Positions 11,498 through 22,232 of a DNA stretch of 64,000 nucleotides are shown one piece after another; the stretch's first letter is position 1; the number at the start of each line of letters is the position of its first letter. This DNA is from Lasiosphaeria ovina. Taxonomy: Eukaryota; Ascomycota; Sordariomycetes; Sordariales; Lasiosphaeriaceae. The translations under genes and the position numbers were made by a program. The notes under the pieces were generated by a model that was not told where the DNA came from, did not search any database, and saw only the letters and a list, made by a program, of their open reading frames with translations. The stretch covers positions 806,001 to 870,000 of the forward strand of contig JAULSN010000005.1 of NCBI GenBank assembly GCA_033439765.1, written 5' to 3'.

Positions 11498-11744
11498 CAC
11501 CTGTCCTCGGACTGATATGGAGTTTACCTAGTTATGAGCCGACCAACGCCTACCTATCGCCAGGGTATGCTTGTCTTATCTCACTATACCAACCTCCCGT
11601 GGCGGATGGGGCCGACCCTCTGGGTAACCAGAAGGCGAACGGGTATCACCATCAAGATTGACTAGTGACGTCTATCAGCCAGAAACCCCGACGGAAGCAC
11701 AATAAGGCATTCAAAATAATCAGTTCATCAGCAACATCATCATC

Positions 11745-13140
11745 TTAATCCCAAAATCTCCCCCTCACGTCCTCAGGAATAGCCGCCACGCCCTGCGCGA
11801 GCGGATGGACCGCAACGACACGAGTCCCGGCATCCTTGTCATAAATCACCGCGCAGCCACGGCCACCGTGTCTCCCTACCGCGTCGCGCAACTCGGCCAG
11901 CAGCGCCGCCAGCCGGCGGAGCTCGCCCTGGTGGTCTGCCTCCCAGCGTGCAAAGCTGTCCTCGACATTGGTGATCCTAATTTGGGTGACGGTGCCCTCG
12001 TTGTGCGACCCCACAATCAGCCACGGCGTGCGCCCGAACCAGAGCTGCGGCAGGTACGCGCTGATGCCGGTCCTGGATTTCCCACCGGATGACTTGATCT
12101 CGGCGGCTGTCGACTGCGGCATTGCGCGTTCCTTGGGGGTAATACTGGAGGGGGAAGCCGCTTGTGGAGCTGAGGGGTTGCCCAAGGCCAGAGCGTCCAT
12201 ACCGGCGCGCATCGTCTTGAGCGTATCATCAACCGTCGCGCCCTCCCCTGACCCATTCCCATCTCTCTCTCTGTAGCATGCGTCAACCTCGAAGCCCACG
12301 ACACAATTCAGCCCCCCGATCGGATAGCACAGGAAGCGGTCGTGCGAGGTGCTGGCCTCGAGCCCGGGAGGGAACGCGGTGAAGGCGCGCTCGAAGCTGT
12401 GGCCCCAGCCCGCGGACTGGAACGCCATGAAGGCGCTGTCGTACTGCTCGACGAACAGCGTGCCGTTGACGACCGACACGGTCACGCGGAAGCTCTGCTG
12501 GCTGCGGCGCGCGCACAGGTCGAGCAGCTTGCGCAGGCTGTTGCGCGTGACGACGACGTCGACGTCGCTGAACCGGAACCCCGGGCTCATTAACTCGGCG
12601 GCCTGGAAGACTTGTTGGAACGGGTATTGCGAGATTTGCCATGCCAGGACGCGCGCGGACGAGTTTCGGTTGTCCTTGGGGAGGGTTATAGGAAGGGCGA
12701 GGTCTTTCCATAGCGGCGCGTGACCTGCGATGATTATACTGTCAGAGGCCAGGGCTCCAGGGCACGTACTCATGCGAGACAGAGTATGTCGGGCGCTCAC
12801 CAGGAACGTGGAACCCTGCAGAGCCCTGCCAGTTGTAGCTGCACACTAGCTCGGGGCGCGTCGTGCTGGAGACGGGCATGGCTGAGGGCTCGAGGACCGC
12901 GGGATCGATGATCTGGGCCGGCGCTAGACTTCGCAGTCCTCTCCACATTCGAGCCTCGCGGGGAGAACGGCGGCCGCGAACATTTGCCCTGGGATTCACT
13001 GGTGTTGGTTGAAGGTTCACATTGTTGAGCGGAGTGGTGGATCCGTGTTTGTCTGTTTGATGCTGCATCAACCCCGCTTCAGAGCCAAAACTGCGCTGGC
13101 AGTGACAAACATGCATTGTTGTGGAGCGGGTGGTTTGCAA
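11745..13140 (-). CDS. Conserved fungal protein of the family often mislabelled geranylgeranyl pyrophosphate synthetase
   Basis: There are two exons on the minus strand, 13140-12801 and 12724-11745, joined over a 76-nt GTGAGC...CAG intron. The join reads NWQGSAGFHVPGHAPLWKDL without frame loss and predicts 439 aa. The N-terminus has a CHCQRSF...HQTDKH stretch that resembles half a C2H2 finger. The body carries SDVDVVVTRNSLRKLLD, the SAGWGHSFERAFTAFP stretch and LNCVVGFEVDACY, which I recognise from a widespread fungal family that databases often call geranylgeranyl pyrophosphate synthetase. No DDxxD prenyl-transferase motif is visible, so I would not trust that enzyme name. The start at 13140 is the first Met; the next (about 13116) is equally possible. 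Function unknown. Confidence 0.75.
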
Positions 13141-13626
13141 GGCTAGACGAAGGAAAGGGCAATCCGGTAAAAGTTAAAATGGCCATGTGATTTGGACAAG
13201 CGTCGACGGGTAGCGGGTTGTTGAGTGGGGGAGTGTTGGTGCCCAACATATTTGAGCCTAGGTAGGACAAACAGTCAACTGCTCCTTCCTTGTTAATTAA
13301 TTATGCCACGTCCCGATTTTGAGTGGGCACGTGATGATCCATTGAGCTCTCCACGGTCTTTTCCGGGGCATTAGAGCTTTCACACCGATTTACCGCCCTT
13401 TTGGTGCGAATAATGTATTTAGCAATCGTCCTTTTGTATTACCTGACCCACGCTCAGTTACACCACTTGAGACGCGAGTTTGCACGGAACGCCAAACCTG
13501 GATCCATTCAAATTTTGCGAAGCCGGCTAACCTGGCTTCCGGATGCTACTGTAAACTCCCCGAAGTCGCCTTCACTGACCTGAGAGACCATTTCAATACT
13601 TTCACCCCACTCATTCGGCGACAAGT
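13141..13626. other. Intergenic region between two minus-strand genes
   Basis: It holds the 5' flank of the two-exon gene and the 3' flank of the protease gene. Short ORFs here have no recognisable motif. I see no repeat or RNA gene. Confidence 0.5.
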
Positions 13627-16600
13627 CTACGTGTAAGTAAAAAATACGCCTCTATCAAAGACATCAATACTCACCCGCGCTGTGGCGGGGTCACCCTTGT
13701 AGTCCACGACACGCAGCTCGACAACCAACTTCCTCGACTCAACACGTTGCGGGGGGATGGGGATTTTGTACTCGAGTACGCTGCCGCGGCCGACCTCGGC
13801 GCCGGCGACCTCCCAGACCATTCTGGCCGGATCAACGGGGCGCTGACGGTCGTCGTAGGCCTCGCCGTGCAGCGCAATCGTCTCGCCGTCCTGGTAGCGC
13901 CGGCCGGCCTCGGGGCTGCGCATGAACACGGACGGCGCCACGCCCTTGTGCCCAAACACCTCGCCCAGCGCCACCGACTCGTTGAAGCCGTCGGACACGC
14001 GCAGCCGCAGCTGGCCCTCGGGGTTGTACGGGAAGAAGGACTCGGGAATCTCGGTCGTGATGTCGCTGCTGTCGTCTGATGGCTCCGCCGCGCCGAGGTA
14101 CACGAGCTTCCACTGCTGTTTTCCAGCGCCTGCGGCGTCATCGTCTCCCTCTTGCCCTTCCTCTTCATGGTCGCTCGGCGGCAACAGGTAATCGATCTTG
14201 ACTTCGAGGGGCAGCCCCAGCTCGTGCCGGGCTGAGTAGATGACTTGGATGACGCGCAGACCGCCACGGCGGTACCAGGAGAGCTTGGGCGACGAGACGA
14301 TGGGCCCTTTGGCCGGGCGGTCCTTTTTGAGAATCGGCTGGCGCGTCTCAGTGTCGAACAGCTCGACGCGATGGACGGATGTGAAGTCGGTGCCCTCGGC
14401 CATCATAGGGATGCGGGCCATCAGAAGCACTTCTTGGTCGGGGGAGGTGTCTCTCAGTGATGTCGTGCCGTCACCGCCACTTGCTGGCTCATCCCCGGTC
14501 TCCTCAATGACGCTGACTGCCAGGCCGCGACCGAGCTCGACGCCCCGAGCGTCGGTGAGCAGGAACTCGTATTTGCTTTCTTCGCTCACTCCTCCCAGCT
14601 CTGTAGCATTCTCGAGGGGCCCAATCTTGGTGAACTCGGCGTGACCCGAGGCATCAATGATGGCATGCACGACCGTGACAGAGCGACGGCGGATGGCGCG
14701 GGCAGCAGTAGTTGCAGTTGCTGCTGGGCCGTCGCTGCTACTGATGCCGCTGCTGTCACCAGCGGCCAATGCGTGACCGCCCGTGCCAAACCACTTGATG
14801 GTGGCGTCCCAGCCGCGCGTCGAGATCCAGTGCTCCGGGTCGGTCCCGCCGACGCTGCCGCTGTAGCTCATAAAGTCGTAGTACCTCGGGTGCGTCGTGT
14901 CGGCGGTGGAGCGAGCGCAGAAGCGGACAGTGGCACCGCCGGTTCGGCGATCGACGCCGACGCCCTGGATCAAACCAATGTTATCGGGCGGCCAGTCCTC
15001 GACCGCACCGCCGTCACGGGCGTTGTTGGCCGGGCTCGCGTGCTTGCGCCCGCACAGGTGGCCGACCTCGTGCGCGGCGCTCGTCAGCCCGCGCTTGGGC
15101 GCCTCGACCATGGCCACCTTGGGCACACCCAGCGCGTCGCTCTTGCGCCCGCCGATGCGGTACTCGACATCGTTGGCTTCGCTCGAGTAGACGCCCACAA
15201 GAAAATAGTAATCGTTGCTGTCAAAGTTCCAGTCGTCGACGGCGTTGCGCAGCCGCGACGAGATCTTGCCCGTGCGCTTCTTGTAGTCCCAGTCGTCGCG
15301 CCGGAAGATGTCAGTGATGTCGATGACGTTGCCATACGGCGGCGTCGAGAGCTGGTTCGCGCCCAGCGGCAGCAGGTTCCGCGCCTCGGCGAACACGGTC
15401 GGCGGCGGCGGCAAGATGTAGCGCTGGTAGTTGGGCGGGTCTTGGATCCGCAGCTGGAAGGACTGGATCGTGAGAGGCAGCGTCTTGGTGAAGTAGATGT
15501 TCTGCACCTCGAACACGTTGTTGCCGGCGTTGACGTCGAACGTCTTCTGCGGGCCGAGTGCGAGAGACGGCCGCAGCTCGGCCCTGAGGGATACCAGCCC
15601 CGCCGCCCACGAGGTCGGGACTTCGATGTCGGTCGCCATCGACTCGCGCATCATGTCTGTCACCACGTCGCTCGTCATCGTGGTGCTGAAGCGGACGAAG
15701 CCGTAGTTGCGCACGGGACTGCCGGGCAGCGTGATGTTGTTCAGCGTCTTGCCGTGCAGCAGCACCTCGAACCCGTGGCTCTGGGTCGGCGGGATACGCG
15801 GGAGCGACTTGTACGCGACGAAGACGCGCGCGAGCGTGCGGCCCTTCTCGACGAGCCGCACGCCGCGGTACTGCACCGGCTCGATGACGTTGGGGTCGCG
15901 CAGCGTCGGCAGCTCATACGTCTGGATTCCCTGCGTGACCTCCATGCCCACGATGCGGAGGTCGTACGGCTCGCGCACTGTCGTGTACACGGTGACGGAC
16001 TGACTGCTCGTCCCGGTAGCTGCCGAGCCCGGCCGCCCCGTCACTACCAACGCCCATCGGTCGATGAGCCACATGCTCGGCCGCCTCTCGAGGGCGCGCA
16101 GCGAGATGCGCACGACCTCGTCCGGGCGCGCATTCGACGGCTGCGGGTCGATGCGTACGACCTCCAGCCCGTACGGCACATTGGTCACGTCAAAATTGAT
16201 GGGGCCCGTGGACCCAAAGAGCCGAGTCACGCGCACGGGAACCGACAGCACCTCGAGAGGGTTCATGTAGACATCGTTAACAGGCTCAAGCCGGAAGGCG
16301 GGGATCTGCGGCGCGCCGAGGTCGTCAAAGGTCAGATTGTCGAGGTAAAAGTACTCGCCGCGGCCCTCGACGGTGCGGCGGACGTCGAGGCGAGCAATGT
16401 TTCCAGCCGCATACACGGTGCCCGTCGTCCACTGCCGGCCGGCCGGCAGCACGACGTAGTTGGTGAAGCCGACCTGCGTGCCCGCGGCGTCCCAGATGCG
16501 CGCCCGGAAGCCGATGTCGTGCGTGGCCGTGTACGGCAGCCCGACGCTGAAGCTGACGGTCGAGTGCCGCGGGTCCGTGAAGCGCAGCGACAGGTACGCG

Positions 16601-16785
16601 TCGGGAAACTCGACGCTGCCCTGGAAGGAGCATGTGAGCACGTTGGCGGGCGACGGCGCCGAGGCCTCGTAGCGGATCGTCGGCTGCCACGGCTGCTCGT
16701 CCGTGAAGACGACGCCGCGCGAGGCGAACTGGTTGGTGATGACCGTCCCTGCGGGGAGGGTGTCGAAGTTGATGACTGTTGTCAT
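13627..16785 (-). CDS. Large intronless metzincin-like zinc metalloprotease with N-terminal beta domain
   Basis: One exon encodes 1052 aa from Met at 16785, which I prefer because TTVINFDTLPAGTVITNQF reads like a domain start; an in-frame Met at 16815 adds ten residues. The first ~170 residues form a beta-rich, carbohydrate-binding-like module (FYLDNLTFDD). Near residue 572 is HEVGHLCGRKH, the HExxHxxGxxH zinc site, with YYDFMSYSG about 65 residues later as the Met-turn: both metzincin hallmarks. The C-terminal third has Ig-like beta strands. I see no signal peptide, so location is unclear. Intronless, GC-rich coding among intron-containing fungal genes hints at bacterial origin (inference). 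Near the 3' end a GTGAGT at about 13677 could be a donor that would change the last ~16 residues; the unspliced reading keeps a sensible beta strand and is preferred. Confidence 0.8.
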   Translation of the reverse strand: MTTVINFDTLPAGTVITNQFASRGVVFTDEQPWQPTIRYEASAPSPANVLTCSFQGSVEFPDAYLSLRFTDPRHSTVSFSVGLPYTATHDIGFRARIWDAAGTQVGFTNYVVLPAGRQWTTGTVYAAGNIARLDVRRTVEGRGEYFYLDNLTFDDLGAPQIPAFRLEPVNDVYMNPLEVLSVPVRVTRLFGSTGPINFDVTNVPYGLEVVRIDPQPSNARPDEVVRISLRALERRPSMWLIDRWALVVTGRPGSAATGTSSQSVTVYTTVREPYDLRIVGMEVTQGIQTYELPTLRDPNVIEPVQYRGVRLVEKGRTLARVFVAYKSLPRIPPTQSHGFEVLLHGKTLNNITLPGSPVRNYGFVRFSTTMTSDVVTDMMRESMATDIEVPTSWAAGLVSLRAELRPSLALGPQKTFDVNAGNNVFEVQNIYFTKTLPLTIQSFQLRIQDPPNYQRYILPPPPTVFAEARNLLPLGANQLSTPPYGNVIDITDIFRRDDWDYKKRTGKISSRLRNAVDDWNFDSNDYYFLVGVYSSEANDVEYRIGGRKSDALGVPKVAMVEAPKRGLTSAAHEVGHLCGRKHASPANNARDGGAVEDWPPDNIGLIQGVGVDRRTGGATVRFCARSTADTTHPRYYDFMSYSGSVGGTDPEHWISTRGWDATIKWFGTGGHALAAGDSSGISSSDGPAATATTAARAIRRRSVTVVHAIIDASGHAEFTKIGPLENATELGGVSEESKYEFLLTDARGVELGRGLAVSVIEETGDEPASGGDGTTSLRDTSPDQEVLLMARIPMMAEGTDFTSVHRVELFDTETRQPILKKDRPAKGPIVSSPKLSWYRRGGLRVIQVIYSARHELGLPLEVKIDYLLPPSDHEEEGQEGDDDAAGAGKQQWKLVYLGAAEPSDDSSDITTEIPESFFPYNPEGQLRLRVSDGFNESVALGEVFGHKGVAPSVFMRSPEAGRRYQDGETIALHGEAYDDRQRPVDPARMVWEVAGAEVGRGSVLEYKIPIPPQRVESRKLVVELRVVDYKGDPATARVSIDVFDRGVFFTYT

Positions 16786-17184
16786 TTTTGGCGTTGCCTG
16801 TCCGCAGCTGATCAATAATATTTCCCTGCACCCTTATGAGTCACTTTTCTGACAGAACAAATGCTTTCTTACAACATCTTCAAGGACACGAGGGTTTCTC
16901 TCCAGCGCTTTATAGTAGTCAATTGCCCGCCATGGAGCTTATCGCTTTCTCCACATTGAAAGGGCACCCATGGCGAACTCGATACCCCTTTTGTTGGGAA
17001 AAACCCCACCGCAGCACATCGTCGCATCGTCACTGGACAGCAGCACGGAGGTCAAGACTTTTGCCGAGTTCTAGGTTAGTTCCAACGTCGCCTCTCGTCC
17101 ATACAAGCGCCACAGCTTGCAGCGGATCCTGGTAGCAGGATGACCTTGGCTCTTGGCCAAATTCAGCTCCGATTCAGCCGCAAA
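16786..17184. other. 5' flank of the metalloprotease gene
   Basis: It presumably contains that gene's promoter. Short ORFs here show no domain or repeat, and I see no clear TATA or regulatory motif. Confidence 0.4.
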
Positions 17185-17394
17185 TACAGTCCAATCCCTA
17201 AACGTTTGTTAGCGTGGTACTCCGTACTTGGCAGAATAAATATTGTAGCCCAGCAAATAAACCAGCGAGGAAGCCTTTAATAGGCCTTTTGGCCAAGAGA
17301 TAGGCCTCGAGGATTTATAGCGAGGCGCAAGGAATTAAGGCCTTGAAAATCTTGGAAAGTCCCCCGCTAACAAACATTCAGGGATTGGATTGTA
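17185..17394. mobile_element. MITE copy 2 (about 210 bp, TA at both ends)
   Basis: The left end TACAGTCCAATCCCTAAACG, followed by TTTGTTAGCG, is the inverted complement of the right end CGCTAACAAACATTCAGGGA, followed by TTGGATTGTA. TA borders both ends, consistent with Tc1/mariner-type target duplication. The interior is AT-rich and has no ORF. This copy has the best-paired ends and so best defines the family. Confidence 0.78.
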
Positions 17395-18626
17395 CGGAGT
17401 ATCCAACACAGAGCCATTAATTAGTCGAAGCTCCAACAAACAAACCGATATCTTGCTTGCTTACCTAGCTTATAGAAGATTTTCAGAGAATAAGGGATTT
17501 CCGCCTTGAGACCGAAAGACGTGGCTTCGAGGCATATAAACGATGTCCTATCTTGAGGCCCTCAGACAGGCGTCTGGACACATTGCTATATATTACTCTG
17601 GTTAGCAAGCGTTCCCCTCTAATCAGGGACGAATTTGGAGATCCTGGCAGGAAGTTCCGTCACACCCATATCTCCGGCAATAACCCCCAGCAAAATACCA
17701 TCAATGGTTGTCGGAAATCAGTATAACCGAGCTTACTTTATGGTATCTTTAAGAGCTTTGATCTACGTACCCGCCTACTTTTTCCACGTACCCGCCTGGG
17801 GGTCTTTGGAACCTAACAGCGCAGGGTCAGCTTTTTGCATGGTAAAATGCCGAATTTCATTGCAGCCACCCAACGCCCTACCGGGCACCAAGGAAGCCTG
17901 GCGAAGTCAAAATGACACTATTTACACTTTCAAATGCGGGCCTTGGTGCGCGCGGTTGGTATTTTGAGGGTCGGAAATAACGCATCGTCAACGCAAGTAG
18001 GTAGATTGGCAGACTCAACACCACGGAAATACATCACCATGTCAACAAATCATGTTTTAACAGACTTTTACTCACTAGCCGTATACCATGACCTTTAACT
18101 AATTTACGTACAAACCTAGGCCTCAGAGTTGCTCAAAGGCCTGACTAGCAACTAAGAAATCGTCAAATAAAAAATGAGGGTTTACCGGCTTCAACGTTAT
18201 TGACCCGGGTGCCCTGATTTTTGGATGGGGTGCCCTAATCAACGCTCAAAGTAAATAAGTGGCAGGCTCTAGCACTTGCGGAAGTTGGACAAGCTTAAGA
18301 GACTGAAGAAACTGAAGAAACGAAAATCCCTCATTTCCTCCCAAGACAAGCCCCGCGCCCAGTCACGTGTTAATGATCGCCTGGTGGCTGCGGCTCTGGC
18401 AAGGCATCCAGTAACCACCGTGAGGTCGTAACTTCCATTCCTATCCATGTCTGTGCGTGAATTTGGCAAGTACTGTGGGCCAACTTCGAAGTCTGTATCA
18501 ATTCAATATGCTAAAGAAAGAAACGGAAGGCGCGAGTGTGGTGAGTTTGTGATGGATGAAATTCGCCAAATCGTTTCTTAACAAACTCCCGAGACCGTTC
18601 TCAACTATGTAATGTCACCTTCGACT
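17395..18626. other. Gene-poor spacer between two MITEs
   Basis: About 1.2 kb of AT-rich sequence with only short ORFs (for example 110 codons at 17635-17967, and 66 codons on the minus strand at 18269-18469) that show no family resemblance, splice pattern or signal peptide. I see no gene. Confidence 0.45.
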
Positions 18627-18880
18627 CACAATCCAATCGCTGAATGTTTGTTGGTAATTATGGTGCTTGGGCGGAATATATACACCGTCTAGGAAAATCC
18701 TTTAATACCCCATCTTAGGTGTTCTTAGCGGAGGAAATAGGTTTCTAGAAGACTGAAAAATGAATTCTAATAGCTTCTTACCTCCCTCGGCGAAAAATCT
18801 GTATGGTGAGCGGTAACGTATTAAGGCCTTTCAAGTCTTGGAAAGTCCCCCGCTAACAAACATTTAGGGATTGGATTGTA
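18627..18880. mobile_element. MITE copy 3 (about 254 bp)
   Basis: The left end CACAATCCAATCGCTGAATG, followed by TTTGTTGG, pairs with the right end CCGCTAACAAACATTTAGGG, followed by ATTGGATTGTA. It shares the TTGGAAAGTCCCCCGCTAAC subterminal block with the other two copies. The left TA has become CA. It is non-coding. Confidence 0.75.
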
Positions 18881-20093
18881 ATTGTTACAAACTGACATAT
18901 CTACGTGGTATTGGGGTTGCTTGTCACCGGTTGCATGTTCCAGGCAAATGGATATTTAATCTCCCGGTCCAAGAAAATGCATGACCCGACTTGACGAGCC
19001 AATGGCATTGGGCTCCGACAGAACCCAGGCCAAGACCAGTGAGTTGGGGACGGAGACGGTGTATGCTATGGTCTTATTGACACAGTTGACGTGTTCCATT
19101 AGGTCCTTTCTTCAGTGCTCGTATTGGCCCGGTCGGGTATTAGTTGTATTCACGTTAGCCTTTTCCTTGTTTGTTTTCTTCTCCACTTTCGCAGGGGTTC
19201 TGATGTCTTTGTCCACTTGGTAGGGGGGAATTGGTCTTCATTACATACCGTATAGCTTCTCGGCCACACACCCAGTCGACGCCATGAATGATTACACGGA
19301 TATAAATTCTAATCAGGGCACCCAACTTAGTAACTTGTGGGTCTCATCACTGGAATTCGCCGTGATGCCTCAAGTTGAAACTGACAAACAGACTAAGGCA
19401 ATGATAGGAAACCGCGTGGCACGTAATAAAGCCTGTTTCGACGTGTCAGCGTCAGCTGCAGCAGAGCACTCGAGTACCTTACCCAACTAACTAATTAGTT
19501 GAGGAAGCTGCACTCTCTGTGCAGAATTCAATCTTCACCGGGCTTGCTAAGCAGCCTGATAGTATAATCAGGTGACATCGGTATTTAACTGTGGCCGACA
19601 TGATAGGGTAACATGCAGGCAGGCTCCGTATCGCCAGAGTTAATAATCACGCTGGCAAAACCCCGCAAGACCGCTCAGCTGCAGACTGCCTCGCCACTCG
19701 ACGCGGGGCGTTCGTTCCGCTGGTTGGTTCCTTGTACGGAATCTGCATGGCACATCTACCCCGCGAAGGGAACTAAAAACAAGCCCTTCCAAGACGGGCG
19801 GCGCATGTCAGGGACGGGCCGGGATGCCGGGGGGGGGGGGGGGGGGGGGGGCGAAGAACAGGCGACGCAGTCCAAGTGGAGGGATCATCATTACAAGGCA
19901 CATGCATATCTGCATGTAAGAAACTAGGGATGAATAAGGCGGCACAGCAGGGTAAGGCAAGGTAAGCGTCTGTCAATGTTCGTGCCTAAACTGGGGTTGC
20001 TTAGAAGTTATGGGGCCTACCAACCAAATCAACGACCGAAAACCTTCTTCTTATTCCCGTCGCCCAGGCTTACTCTTGATCTAGCAACGTGGA
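18881..20093. other. Intergenic region with a long G homopolymer
   Basis: A run of about 23 G residues lies at 19829-19851. Short ORFs on either strand (80 codons at 18981-19223; 104 codons at 19613-19927, which runs through the G tract) have no recognisable features. This is the 3' flank of the minus-strand kinase gene. Confidence 0.5.
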
Positions 20094-20628
20094 TCAAGCC
20101 AGCTCCCTCTCGACGCGCTCCAGCTCAGCCAGCACGTCCTCGAGCGCCGGCCGCCGGCGCACCAACGCCAGCAGCCCGCTCTCGTCGTCTTGCCGCTGCC
20201 CCTTTCCATGCGCCCGCCGAGCAGCGAGCAGCTCCGCCATGAACTTCCTGGCGCGGCGAACCTCAGCGGCCCACCACGTGGCCGCCGCCAACCGCGTATC
20301 CTCATCCGTAACATCACGAAGGGAACGATCAGCAGCAGCAGCAGCAGCAGCGGGAACCAACCTCCCGCCGCGCAAAACAACACCAGCCAGCCGCCGCGCC
20401 GCCGCGTCGGGCTCCCACTCGGGCGCGCCGAGCGTGCAGGCGCGGATGAGCGCCTGGATCTCGGCGGGCGTGGCGCGAGTGAAAGCAGGGAACGCCGCTC
20501 CTGATTCCAGTGGGGGCGGATCGTTGTCCTGCAGCAGCTCGTGGTCAATGCCGCAGCGCACGCGCGGGCGGCCTTCGAAGATGCACCACAGCAGCTTGCC
20601 GAGCATGAACACCTGCGCCTTGGCCAGC

Positions 20629-20707
<79 letters not shown>

Positions 20708-22232
20708 TGTTGGTGTTGTCAGTGCTGCTGTCGCGCAGCAGTGCCAGCCACGGCGCGCTGAAGCCACCGGCGACATTGCGGTAACGGTCGTGCTGCCGGC
20801 CGGGCGTCCGGCCGGGCATGTACTCGTCGAGCTGGGTGGTGAGGGTGTCTGCGAGCTCGGCTTCGTCAGCGGCCTCGGGCATTGCGGTAAGCAGCTCGAG
20901 GTACTCGACGTAGGCGACCTCGGGCGGGCTCCACGAGAACCACCCGCCGCGCTGCTCGAGGTCCAGCAGCACCGCGTCCGTCATCGCTGTCATCGGCTCC
21001 TCGCCGCTTTGGGAGGGCTGCTCGAGCACCACGTTGTCCGGCTTCAGGTCCGGGTAGAAACCGGCCGAGTGTGCGTTGATGTGGACCAGCGCTTCGGCGA
21101 CGTGGCGCGCCCAGCGGAAGCGCTGCGCGAGGGGGATCATGCTGCGCCCATTTTCGCCTGCGCTTGCAGCGACAGCTGCAGCAGTGGCGTCTGGGAGGTG
21201 CTCCTCCTCGTCGGCGTGCCGGAGCAGGCGCTCCTTGAGCGAGGCGAGCGGGTAGTACTGGAGGACGAAGCCGCAGACGCCGCGGCGGCCGCCGAAGCGT
21301 CCCTTCTTGGTGACGACGTACGCCGGGCGTGGAATTACGTGGGCGTGCGGTCGCAGCGTGAGCAGCATCCTGAGCTCGTTGTACATGTAGCGCTGGTCGC
21401 GGGTCAGCGACTTGAACACCATGTCAGGCGCATCGTCGCGCTCAAAATCGTCGTTGTCGGCGCCACCGCGACGCCACGGCTGCCGTGCGACCCTGACCAG
21501 CGTGATGGCCTCGTGCAGCTGGCGGCGGAACCTGAGCTGCGCCCAGTCGACGACAGGCGGCCACGCGCCGGGAGGCAGCTGCCACATGGCCTGCAGGGCG
21601 TCGACACTGAGCATGGCCTGCTCGACGCCGTAGTCCGGGCAGAGGAGCATGTCGACGTCGCGCAGCTGCGCGGCCATGCTCGCCACGACAATCTGCGACC
21701 CGAACGGCGCGCTCCAGTACTGCGCCTCAAAGTCTGCGGCGGCGGCGGGCGTCGACGACGACCACGCCTCCAGCGCCCGGAGCAGGTGCTGGGCGATGGG
21801 CAGGCCCATCACCCCACCTCGCTTATTCTTGCGTCGTGCATAGATTGCTGCCTCGGGCTTCAATATATCGCGCAGCCCGGGCGGGTAGTCCTCGAACGGG
21901 GGCACGTAGACGTCGATGCGCAGCGGCGGGGCGTCAATGGCAAACGTGGGCACGGCAAAAAAGCGACGGCCGTCGACGTCGGCGCCGTCGAGCCTCCATT
22001 TGGGGCGGCTTAGGGGCTGCGTCAAGCTGTCGATCCGGTTCCGCGGGTTGACGAATGACGTCGCCCAGGAAGGACCCGGGCTAGGGGGGTCACTAGCATG
22101 AGGGGAAGGGTAGCCTGGGCCATGTCCATGTGGCTCGGCTGGCGCTCCCGACTCGGGATTCCGAGGCCGTGTGGCGCTGAAGGCGGCGAGGGGGCTCAAG
22201 ATATCTGCAAAGACGGTGCTTGTCAGGTCCAT
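20094..22232 (-). CDS. Atypical protein-kinase-like protein with polyserine insert
   Basis: A single exon predicts 712 aa. The C-terminal half has a protein-kinase fold outline: residues from about 285 (LTRDQRYMYNELRMLL, then VLQYYPLASLKERLL) form the N-lobe and hinge, and near residue 394 HINAHSAGFYPDLKPDNVVL is the catalytic loop, with YPDLKPDN in place of HRDLKxxN. About 28 residues on, LLDLEQRGGW stands where DFG is expected: the metal-binding Asp is kept and Phe-Gly lost. A stretch of about 25 Ser follows, encoded by an AGC microsatellite, then the C-lobe. The first ~100 residues are proline-rich and look disordered. It is probably a divergent fungal kinase-like protein; catalytic ability is doubtful because the HRD His is Tyr and DFG is degenerate. 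Substrate and location unknown. Confidence 0.72.
20631..20705. repeat. (GCT)25 microsatellite in the kinase-like gene
   Basis: An uninterrupted run of about 25 GCT units, read as AGC (Ser) on the coding strand. It is in frame and within the kinase domain between catalytic loop and C-lobe, so length changes alter only the serine run. Confidence 0.95.

Noticed and set aside
11745..13140. Geranylgeranyl pyrophosphate synthetase as enzyme name
   Set aside because: The family is often labelled so, but no DDxxD motif or isoprenoid-synthase pattern is visible.
14641..16818. 725-codon plus-strand ORF
   Set aside because: It lies wholly antisense to the metalloprotease gene. Its His/Arg/Val-rich composition is what GC-rich antisense frames give, and it lacks any motif.
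20541..22013. 490-codon plus-strand ORF with polyalanine
   Set aside because: Antisense to the kinase-like gene; the alanine run is the GCT repeat in another frame.
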